DNA from: an uncultured Eggerthellaceae bacterium | GTDB taxonomy: Bacteria > Actinomycetota > Coriobacteriia > Coriobacteriales > Eggerthellaceae | Assembly: GCA_910588435.1 (NCBI GenBank) | Contig: CAJUPL010000027.1 | Location: 1-21,920 of the forward strand | DNA: 21,920 nt | Reading direction: 5' to 3' | In this document: positions 6,763-13,500 of the stretch, in pieces | Numbering within the stretch: the stretch's first letter is position 1 | How the letters are laid out: every line of letters starts with the position of its first letter | Made by a program: the position numbers and the translations under genes | The notes under the pieces: generated by a model | Databases searched by the model: none | What the model saw: the letters and a program-made list of their open reading frames with translations, nothing else | What the model was told of the DNA's origin: nothing

Positions 6763-8010
6763 ATGAGGAAGGGGATGGCGAAGACGGGACGGCTGCTTTG
6801 CGCGTGCTTGCTTGTTGCAGGCATGTCATTCGTGGCGTTGCCCGCTTTCGCAGACGACGGGAACACTGAAGGGAACACTGAAGAGACAGCGGCGAAGGCC
6901 GCCTCGGTGAACGGGGTTGATTACGACACGCTGCCGGATGCCGTTCACGCGGCGAAGGCCGGGGACACCATCACCATGCTTGCTGATGAGGATCTGACCG
7001 GCGCTGGCACGCTGAACATAGAGGGGATGACGCTTGACCTTGCAGGGCACACCATCTCCGCGAAGAACTTCACGCTGATATTCACCGGTAGCAACGCAAC
7101 CATCAAAGATGGAAGCTTCAACTCGCTTGGTGGCGCGTACGGGCTCTTCTATGGGGACAACCCCTCTTCAACGAATGTGCTGCTGGAAGATCTGAACATC
7201 ACCGGCGGCATCAACATCTTCGACGCCAGCGTCACGCTCAAGGATGACACTGTGGATGCCGCGGCGGCAGATTCCCCGTATTACGCCGTCTGGGCGGACG
7301 TGAATTCGCGCATCACCATCGAAAGCGGCAGCTATAAGTCGAACGGAGCCGCTGTGCTTGGGCTCACCACGGCTCATGAGGGTGCGCCTGAGTCGGTCAT
7401 GAACGTGGAAGGCGGGGACTATTTCACTGACAGCTCCCCCATGGTGCTCACCGGCAAGGATAGGTACACGCCAACCATCACTGGGGGCACCTTTCCAAGC
7501 GCGGACGAGGTCTCCAAATACATCCCGGATGACTATCTGATCCAGAGCGAAGGCGATGGGCGCTTCATCGCGAAGGCGAAGGAGACCGACCAGGCCGCAG
7601 ATCATCCATCTGACCAGTCAACTGACCGATCCTCCGAACAACCCGCATCATCTGCAGGTTCTCAGGAGGAGCAGGATGCCACCAGCTCTCAAGCATCCGT
7701 CACTGAAAACGCTACGGCACGATCCTCAACCACCAACGCCGCTCCCATTCATGTGGCACAAGCACCCCAGACAACCCAGACAGATGCCTCCCCCGCTCCG
7801 GCATCAGCTAAGGAGCCGCTTGAGCCCACTCCCATCGAGGTGAAGTCAAGGGAACACACTGGCAATGAAGCTGCCGTTGCCTCTGAGCAGAACGCAGCTT
7901 TGGGAGATAGCTCAGGGATCATCATCGCGCTAGGCATAGTTGCTGCCGCATTCGCAGTTGGCGGGATAGCTTGCCTGCTGGTCTTCCGCAAGCGTCGCGC
8001 CAAGGCCTAG
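6763..8010 (+). CDS. Secreted membrane-anchored beta-helix-like surface protein
   Basis: Function not recognised. A signal peptide spans residues 1-30 (basic start, hydrophobic core, cleavage after ALPAFA). Residues 47-265 look like a right-handed parallel beta-helix of the pectate-lyase-like kind: short repeats such as TLNIEGMTLDLAGHTIS, NATIKDGSF, VLLEDLNITGG and RITIESGSYKSNGAA, led by the common VNGVDYDTLPDAVHAAKAGD entry segment. Residues 270-375 are a low-complexity Ser/Thr/Gln/Pro/Ala linker, probably spanning the cell wall. A hydrophobic helix (385-408) and RKRRAKA end the protein. There is no LPxTG-type motif, so the tail helix itself probably anchors it. The ATG has GGAGGAG seven bases upstream. 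It stands alone between frc and a long repeat region. Confidence 0.8.
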   Translation: MRKGMAKTGRLLCACLLVAGMSFVALPAFADDGNTEGNTEETAAKAASVNGVDYDTLPDAVHAAKAGDTITMLADEDLTGAGTLNIEGMTLDLAGHTISAKNFTLIFTGSNATIKDGSFNSLGGAYGLFYGDNPSSTNVLLEDLNITGGINIFDASVTLKDDTVDAAAADSPYYAVWADVNSRITIESGSYKSNGAAVLGLTTAHEGAPESVMNVEGGDYFTDSSPMVLTGKDRYTPTITGGTFPSADEVSKYIPDDYLIQSEGDGRFIAKAKETDQAADHPSDQSTDRSSEQPASSAGSQEEQDATSSQASVTENATARSSTTNAAPIHVAQAPQTTQTDASPAPASAKEPLEPTPIEVKSREHTGNEAAVASEQNAALGDSSGIIIALGIVAAAFAVGGIACLLVFRKRRAKA

Positions 8011-8046
8011 GCGCCCCCACATCCCTGTTGCCCCTGAAAAGGCTTA

Positions 8047-8090
8047 CGGGATGTAGGCACGATGTGCCTACATCCCGCTTCATTCATAGC
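8047..8090 (+). terminator. Terminator after the 6763-8010 gene
   Basis: A perfect 14-bp stem (8047-8060/8064-8077) with a 3-nt loop lies 37 bases after the stop, followed by GCTTCATTCAT and then AGCGGCCTTTAAC. The U-tract is weak, but the stem is long and the position is right. The GCGGCCTTTAAC tail recurs after other terminators in this window. Confidence 0.7.
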
Positions 8091-8290
8091 GGCCTTTAAC
8101 TTCTTGTTCCGCCGTTCTTGACGAACGGCGGAATGAATTGACGCTGCGGCTCCGAAGGGAGCCTCGCTGTCTTTGCCTGACCTGAGTCTCTTTTCAATCC
8201 CACTTGTCGCTCTGCTTGTCCTGCTGCGCCCTCTTGGCGCTTGCCCTTGGTAATGTGTCGCGGGCAAAGAGCTTGCCCGCTCCATTTACT
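8078..8290 (+). repeat. GCGGCCTTTAAC-tail modules, plus orientation
   Basis: No gene. After AGCGGCCTTTAAC (about 8088-8100) comes a perfect 11-bp hairpin (8107-8117/8123-8133). About 120 bases without clear structure follow. A second terminator-like hairpin (8260-8267/8273-8280) then precedes TCCATTTACTGCGGCCTTTAAC. The same order, hairpin then TCC(A/G)TTTA then CGGCCTTTAAC, is found on the minus strand at 1-224 and 9533-9629. Confidence 0.7.
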
Positions 8291-8385
8291 GCGGCCTTTA
8301 ACATCCCGCATTCGCTTTCGCGCTCATGCGGAATGTAGCGGCCTTGGTGGCTCCCTTTCTTGTGGGCGCTTCCATTGGAAGCGCA

Positions 8386-8563
8386 GCTACCTGAGAGCCC
8401 GAAGGACGGGAAGGTAGCGAAATGAGGGTGGCAGCCCGAAACACCCGGCTAGTTGATCTGCGCTAGGCTAGGTGGCCTGGGCTGATGCTGGCATCCGGGT
8501 GTTCGCAGGCTATCGCCTGCGTTACGCATTGCTGGCGCAATGCTGCGTCTCCAATGGAGACGC
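8386..8563 (+). ncRNA. Candidate structured RNA domain A, copy 1
   Basis: Stems in order: GCTACCT/AGGTAGC (8386-8392/8412-8418); GGGT/GCCC with a GGCA loop (8426-8437); a long-range stem ACACCCGG/CCGGGTGT (8441-8448/8495-8502) enclosing a 6-bp hairpin with an AGGT loop (8464-8479) that contains two U-G pairs; then three tandem hairpins, 7 bp with TATC loop (8504-8521), 7 bp with TGGC loop (8526-8543), and the palindrome 8545-8563. Compared with 21230-21407, substitutions keep every stem. G-U pairs favour a plus-strand transcript. I do not recognise it as a known RNA class, and no promoter is evident. Confidence 0.6.
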
Positions 8564-8645
8564 CCACAGGTAAGGGATTGGGACATAGTTACGCACGCCA
8601 GCAGTCAGGGTTGTTGCGTTGCGGCACGCCACAATAACGGTGACG

Positions 8646-8749
8646 TGCCCTACGTCAACCAGAAGAATCGGTTCCAAGTTGAGAGCGTATTCAATCTGAG
8701 AGACGGTATCTGGTGGACGTAGGGCAAGGCACCGCATTTGTGCCTTGCC
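8646..8749. repeat. Inverted-repeat insertion with adjacent hairpin
   Basis: TGCCCTACGTCAACCAG (8646-8662) is matched in reverse complement by 8710-8726 with one mismatch, giving an 81-base unit with 17-base arms. It is followed directly by a perfect 10-bp hairpin (8723-8732/8740-8749). The second long repeat copy lacks this segment between GGCACG and GCCCATTGGCA, so it is an insertion in copy 1 or a loss from copy 2. The right arm plus hairpin recurs on the minus strand at 16129-16168. It looks like a small non-autonomous element, but no target duplication was seen. Confidence 0.6.
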
Positions 8750-8795
8750 GCCCATTGGCAAGCTAGAACGCTAACGTGCGAATGCGCCTGCAACC

Positions 8796-8876
8796 CTATA
8801 TATGACCAAAAAGATCAATGACATTAAGCACGGGGAAGTGTCATTGACCTAATTGCTCATAATTAGGTCGATGACA
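8796..8876. repeat. GTCA(A/T)TGAC palindrome cluster, copy 1
   Basis: CTATATATGACC, A5, then GATCAATGACA (8813-8823), a 15-nt core (8824-8838), TGTCATTGACC (8839-8849), TAATTGCTCATAATTA and GGTCGATGACA (8866-8876). The two inner arms form an 11-bp inverted repeat with one mismatch, and each arm holds its own GTCA-n-TGAC half-palindrome. It could be an operator or a recombination or hairpin site. No standard -35/-10 spacing is present. Confidence 0.75.
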
Positions 8877-8973
8877 TCAAGGCCGTTATGAATGAAGCGC
8901 GGCGCAAGCCGCGTAATCCGGACCGAGCGGAGCGAGGCCGAAGGATGAGGAAGGTTAGGCGAAGGGACATGCA

Positions 8974-9170
8974 GGTTCAGCCTTGAGCCGCCGAGTTTTC
9001 GGAGGGGTCCCGTCAGGGGTCCCGACGAAAACGGCGATGCCTCCCCTACTCACTGGCGGCGAAGCATGCGATGGCTGGTACCCGAGCGTTTCCGAAGGCA
9101 AGGTCGAATGTGGTATATCCAACCACATTCGACCGCCAGCCTGAGGCCTAGCGAGGGTGCCGGCCATCGC
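8974..9170 (+). ncRNA. Candidate structured RNA domain B, copy 1
   Basis: Stems in order: GGTTCA/TGAGCC with loop GCCT (8974-8989); a 48-nt hairpin (8989-9036) built from CGCCG/CGGCG, a two-base AG bulge, TTTTCG/CGAAAA, a GA/GA tandem mismatch, and GGGGTCCC/GGGGTCCC with two G-U pairs closed by GTCA; then a 16-bp long-range stem (9068-9083/9155-9170) with two G-U pairs. That stem encloses a perfect 13-bp hairpin (9102-9114/9122-9134). Copy 2 at 21782 keeps the 48-nt hairpin exactly and swaps its loop to GAAA. All G-U pairs work only on the plus strand. The class is unrecognised. Confidence 0.6.
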
Positions 9171-9223
9171 AGGCGAGCAGGGTGAGGGTTGGAGCCGGAT
9201 ATGACCGGATTGATGTCTTGCGC

Positions 9224-9323
9224 CAGGCTAGGTTGCCTGAGCTGTTGCTGACATACGGGTGCTCTTGCCCTGTCGGGCAAGTTACGCATTGCTGACGCAA
9301 TGCTGCGCTTGCAATGCAAGCGC
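9224..9323 (+). repeat. Partial third copy of domain A
   Basis: Contains CAGGC/GCCTG around an AGGT-type loop (9224-9239), a 7-bp hairpin CTTGCCC/GGGCAAG with TGTC loop (9264-9281), the GCATTGC/GCAATGC hairpin with TGAC loop (9286-9303) and the palindrome 9305-9323. Stem bases differ from copies 1 and 2, but pairing is kept. The long-range CCGGGTGT stem is not intact (ACGGGTGC here, with no clear partner). Confidence 0.6.
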
Positions 9324-9457
9324 CCACACATGGGGAGGGAGATACTGTGCTTGCAATGCAGCCACCCACCGCAGAGGACAAGTTGAATAGGTGGCCGGAA
9401 GGCCACCAAGGCCGCTACTTTGCTTGTGCTTGCACATGCAAAGTTAAAGGCCGTTAT

Positions 9458-9497
9458 AAAAGTGCACAGGCATGCTCTTTGCCTGTGCAGCACTTTT
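9458..9497. terminator. Bidirectional terminator-like hairpin
   Basis: A 9-bp stem GCACAGGCA/TGCCTGTGC (9464-9472/9480-9488) is flanked by AAAAGTGC on the left and GCACTTTT on the right, so it has a T-run on either strand. It lies in the convergent gap and could stop stray transcripts from both sides. Confidence 0.6.
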
Positions 9498-9600
9498 GGG
9501 GCAACAAGGAAGCCAGAGTTGCAGGTTGAAGAGGTGGCCGGAAGGCCACCAAGGCCGCTACATGGGTGTGAATGAAATGAACAACCATGTTAAAGGCCGC

Positions 9601-9629
9601 AATAAAAAGAGCGGGCACATCGTGCCCGC
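9601..9629 (-). terminator. Intrinsic terminator, minus strand
   Basis: An 8-bp stem GCGGGCAC/GTGCCCGC (9611-9629) is followed on the minus strand by TCTTTTTATT, the best U-tract in the window. It is the second of two hairpins downstream of the minus-strand surface operon that ends at 9752. Confidence 0.75.
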
Positions 9630-9682
9630 GACACCGGATCATGGCAGCAAGGCTGCAGGAGCATCTGGTTCAAGGCCGTAGT

Positions 9683-9722
9683 AAAAGTGCATGGGCGTAC
9701 CCTTCGCCCATGCAGCATTTTT
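9683..9722. terminator. Bidirectional terminator after the surface operon
   Basis: GCATGGGCG/CGCCCATGC (9689-9697/9705-9713) starts about 38 bases after the stop of the 9752-10564 gene. It is followed by CACTTTTACT on the minus strand and by AGCATTTTTGG on the plus strand. Sequence and layout are related to 9458-9497. Confidence 0.75.
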
Positions 9723-9751
9723 GGGGCAGCAAGGGTGCAGCAGCAAGCCGC

Positions 9752-10564
9752 CTAGTCCCGGCGGCGGAGATACAGCACAGAGCCTGCGAACAGGGCGCCA
9801 GCGGCTGCGATCAGGAAGAACGCGCTGATGTCTGGCAGGAGCGTGTCGCCCGTTTGAGAGAGCTTCTCATTGCTACCATTACCATTGCCACCGCCATTGG
9901 ACGTGCCTCCGTTATTGCCGCCCCCATTGGAGGTTCCGGCATTCGAAGAGCCCGATGAGCTGCTGCTTGAACTACTGCTGGACGAGCTGCTATCGGAAGA
10001 TCCACTGCTGCTAGAGCTGCTGTCGGAAGAAGAATCATCGCCGCTAGAAGATGAGGGAGGCTCATCCTCATCAGCGGTCATATCCAATGACACTATAGGA
10101 GCGGTTCCGAAGTGGCCGCCATCCACATTCTGGATGCCATACACTCCTACGGTCTTCGTGTTGGTTGGCACCGTGAGCACGCCAAGCACCATGGACTCGT
10201 CAGCGGACAACGGAGACAAGCCATTCGACACCACCAACACCAGCCGCGCATCCTTGTCCACAGCCTCTGCAACAGGAAGCGCTACAGCTGCCTGCGAGAA
10301 CTGGAAGGTGGCGCCGCCTAGCTCCAAGTCATTCGCAGCAAGCGCGCCCAGTTCGATGGACACTGAATCATTCGTGCTAGCGGCGTGGTAGGTCACCTGC
10401 ACCTTGTTCGCCGCGATCTTCTGCAATGTCACGTCATCAGCAGTAGCCGCAGCGAACGCCGCCTTCGGCATCAGGAGCACGCACGCTGCAAGCACGATGG
10501 CCGCCAGAGCGGCAACGAGGAGGCTTGCGGTCCTCTTAGAGCTCATGGTGTCATGCATTCTCAT
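9752..10564 (-). CDS. LSQTG-anchored surface protein, Ser/Gly-rich stalk
   Basis: A 270-residue exported protein. The signal peptide is residues 1-38 (twin hydrophobic runs, cleavage near PKAAFA). Residues 41-160 form one beta-rich domain with a VSIELGALAANDLELGGATF segment; it could be cohesin-like, but I cannot confirm this. Residues 168-235 are a Ser-run then Gly/Asn/Ser-rich stalk. LSQTGD (235-240), a hydrophobic helix (246-264) and RRRD complete a sortase signal with Ser in place of the usual Pro. The ATG at 10564 has AGGTGG five bases upstream; a GTG at 10573 and the ATGs at 10558 and 10546 are alternatives. It begins 9 bases after the stop of the giant surface gene, so the two are an operon and the products may be partners. 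No sortase gene is in the window. Confidence 0.8.
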   Translation of the reverse strand: MRMHDTMSSKRTASLLVAALAAIVLAACVLLMPKAAFAAATADDVTLQKIAANKVQVTYHAASTNDSVSIELGALAANDLELGGATFQFSQAAVALPVAEAVDKDARLVLVVSNGLSPLSADESMVLGVLTVPTNTKTVGVYGIQNVDGGHFGTAPIVSLDMTADEDEPPSSSSGDDSSSDSSSSSSGSSDSSSSSSSSSSSSSGSSNAGTSNGGGNNGGTSNGGGNGNGSNEKLSQTGDTLLPDISAFFLIAAAGALFAGSVLYLRRRD

Positions 10565-10573
10565 CCAGACCAC

Positions 10574-13500
10574 CTACATCCTCTTCTCATTGCTTGGCTT
10601 CACAGCTTCCACGGAGTGCACCTGCGCCGTCTCATCAGGCACGGCAGAGCCTCCAACAGAGCCCAGCGCAAGCGCGCTGGCATTCAGCGCCTTCGCAGCA
10701 GAGCCATCAGGCAGCGCGCCGATCACATCTATCTCAGCGATGCCGATGGGCTCATCTGCAGCAGTGTCCAGATCGGTGATGCGCAAGTAGTTCGCGTTCA
10801 CCATGCTGATCTCAGAGCCGTCCTCAGCATCTGTTGGCATGACCATGGACTTCGTGAAGTACACGGTGACGCTCTTGGAGCCTTCGAACGTCTCCGGCTC
10901 TATCACCTTGTAGCCTACGCTGGTCCACGTCTTCCCGTCTTGGCTCACCTGCACCCAAAGGCGCTTGAACGTGGCGGCAGCGTCCGCCGTTGGGAAATAG
11001 CGGATGCCGCAAGCGTCCGTTGGCTTGCCAAGGTCGATGGTGACAGAAGCGTAGTTGCCGCTTGAAGCCGCCGTTGCAGGCATCAGCTCAACGTCAGCAT
11101 TCACACGATCCTCTTCGCCAACAGAAGCCTCAACCGCCAGGTCATCGGAGAGCAAGCTCAAGCGCTCGCCGGTGTATGCGGTGTCTATGCTGCCGTCTAT
11201 CATGGCAGAAGCATCGTCGTTGCTTGCCATGGTGGAAGACGCCGTCCAGTATGCCTTGTCCAGATTGCGAGCGTAGGTTGCCTCAGCCTCGCCCGCAAGC
11301 GTGACGTCGGAGATGCTCAGCGCCAAGTCGATCGCGCGAACATAGTAGGTCACCGTCTGCCCATTGCCGCTGGTGAGCCTGTCAGTGAACACGCTCTGCC
11401 CCACCGGCACGAAGCCGATGACCTGTCGCGTGGACTCATCATCGCCGATCTGGCGAAGCACCTCATAGCCGCGGATACCGGATGCGTTGATGCCGTCCTT
11501 GAGACCGATCCCGGAGATGGTCATGATCCCATTCTCAGGGCCGGAGACCGTCACGTTCGCAGAGACCGCCTGAGAGCTTGGCTGCACCTCAGCAGACGGG
11601 TTGATGCGCGAGGAATCAGAGATGTACTGCGTTGCGCGCGTCTCCTCAGAGAACGTCCCTGCATAAGTGAGGGTATCTTGCACAAGCGGGATGCGCCAAG
11701 CAGCGAAGAAGCCGGTCAGGTCATGGCCTGTGGCCGCGCTTGCAAGGCGGGCGAACGCGTCGTCATGAGCAAGCGCCTGCTGGCCTGGCTTCGTCACTTC
11801 AAGGCCACTGATATCCAGGCCGCTGGGCTGCTTGTCCGGGTTCCTGACCCAGGCGCTCATCTTGGCGTAGATGGAGCCGCTGAACTGGTCAGCCGCGCTT
11901 CCGTACACCGTATATGAGTAAGAGGTTGGAGCGTCGTATGCCAGGTGCAGCTGCCAGAGGATGGCCGCATTCAGCCCCTCCGGCAAGTTGTCTATGGCAG
12001 CAGGGTTGCCGCTTCCGGCAACGCGGCCATATACGTAGTCGTAGTTGAAGTGCTGCGCCTGCTGGCCGCTGCCCAAGATGTCCTTATCCTTGGATGTCAC
12101 CATCTGAGCGCCGAAGTCACCCAGAGAGCCAAGGAACCTATAGTCAGCCGTGAAGACCGCCTTCGACACCAGCAAGCTGAGATCCCAGCTGTAAGTGGTG
12201 CCCTGCGCGTACTTCCCGCCCCTCTCATCAAGCGTTGGTGACACGCCCAAGCCGCGCGCCAGAGCAGAGTCAACAGCGATGCAATCCTCCATGGTCACGC
12301 CGCCCACCGTGTTCTCAACCTTGGCGAAGCGGAAGTTGATGCGTCCGCTGGGCAGGTCATTGTTGGTGCCATACGTGGCAACCATATCGGCATTCGCGGG
12401 GTCATCAACGTCGAACAGGCCAGCTTGCTGGTACAGGATGGAGATCATCTTGTCAGTGAACTCCAAACCCGTGGCGAACGCGTTCCCCGCGTTCACGCCG
12501 CCGGCCGCGGACTCATCAAGAGCCTCTTTCACGTACGACGCAGGGATGGAGATCAGCGCCTTGTCCGTCATGATCTCAGTTGCATCAGCTATGCAGGAGC
12601 CTTTCGCGAATGAGCTCGTGTGCTCCCCGTTAGAGTGCAGCGTTGACAGCAGCTCAACGTATTCTGAGAGCTCCTCTGCGTACGCGGCGCCCGCGGTGCG
12701 GATCTCCTCGAAGCTCATCTTGCCGGCCAGATCCAGGACGGGCACCTCTTGCGCGCCTACCACCTTGATCTCATAGGCAGCATTGTTGGCCTTCGTGTTC
12801 TCTATGTAGAGCGCGCCGCCCTTCTCAGCCTGCGTGGAGTCAATGGTTGGCATGGTCACCTTGTTGACGCCAACCTTGAGCGGGCCGAAGCTGATCTTGT
12901 CCATGTACTTGGTGGAGGAGCCGTGATGCTGCGCCGCCACCAGCTTCAGGTTAGCCGGGCTTCCCTGCGTAGCGCCGTTGAGCCCACCGACTGGCGTGAC
13001 GTACACGTGCACGGAGTCACCCGACTTCGCCACCGCACCAAGCGGCTGCAGCGTGTTCACGCCGCGCACCAGCTGCGTCTGCCCATAGATATCTGAATGC
13101 GTGGTGACCACGCGTGCCGTCTGCGCCTTGAGCAGGCTCTCCGCCGCATCAAGCTGATCCAGTAGCTCAGACAGGTTCCAATAATGCTCAGCCTCATGGC
13201 CCTCAGGCGCGTTCTGGCCCTTCGTTGACTCAGCATCGGTGGCTTCCACCATGCTGCGAATGGATTCGATCTGCGCCATGTCCACGCCGGAAGCCAGCTC
13301 GGTCAGGGAGTCTTCGGCGAAGAGCGAGTTCACCTTCGCCTGCAGGCTCTCGCCCTCATACACTGCCACCTCGGAGAACGTGACCGGCTTGCCGCCCGTG
13401 CGGACGAACGTGATATCAAGCTGGGTAGCGTTCTGGATGGTGCGCGGCAGCGTTGCCATGACCGTGTTCTTGGCCAGGCCGTCAGTGCCGTCCATGCGCG

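Larger units (their letters stand above)
8255..9113 (+). repeat. Long structured repeat, copy 1
   Basis: This stretch aligns in order and orientation with 21102-21920, where the window ends. Several blocks are gap-free: every anchor from 8366 to 8563 is offset by exactly 12844 bases, and every anchor from 8974 to 9083 by exactly 12808. Between blocks, copy 1 carries an extra inverted-repeat insertion (8646-8749) and lacks the 20-bp hairpin found at 21646-21689. No open frame is convincing in it. It holds the palindrome cluster at 8796 and the RNA-like structures listed separately. It fills the convergent gap between two surface-protein genes. Confidence 0.85.
9390..9629. repeat. Two tandem AAGGCCG modules
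   Basis: No gene. Each module starts with a 7-bp GGTGGCC/GGCCACC stem with a GGAA loop (9390-9407 and 9533-9550). Then come AAGGCCGCTAC, a variable hairpin (9414-9443 with a TTTGC/GCAAA base; 9561-9590 with ATGG/CCAT) and GTTAAAGGCCG, ending in a terminator-like hairpin. The module at 117-215 has the same plan with a GGCGCGC/GCGCGCC stem and a GGGA loop, so the stem varies while pairing and a GNRA-type loop stay. Confidence 0.75.

Noticed and set aside
7890..8010. LPxTG-type sorting signal in the 6763-8010 protein
   Set aside because: The residues before the terminal helix are ALGDSSG; no LPxTG-like pentapeptide is present.
8796..8865. TTGACC ... TAATTA as a sigma-70 promoter in the palindrome clusters
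   Set aside because: The spacing between the boxes is about 10 bases, far from 17, in every copy and on both strands.
8540..9529. Short open frames in the repeat regions (for example 8540-8722 plus, 9050-9493 minus)
   Set aside because: They run through hairpins that vary by compensatory change, lack ribosome sites, and are not kept between the two repeat copies.
8011..9751. A CRISPR array or integron attC cluster, suggested by many short repeated hairpins and GTTAAAG/CTTTAAC ends
   Set aside because: The repeats are not evenly spaced and have no unique spacers of constant length. The GTTAAAG and CTTTAAC ends do not form attC-style bounded pairs, the last base does not fit the usual core site, and no integrase or cas gene is present.
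13180..13200. HEAEH at residues 916-920 of the giant surface protein as a zinc protease motif
   Set aside because: It lies in the linker before the M60-like region, the surrounding sequence does not match M60 (Gly before the second His is missing), and no downstream Glu ligand pattern was seen.
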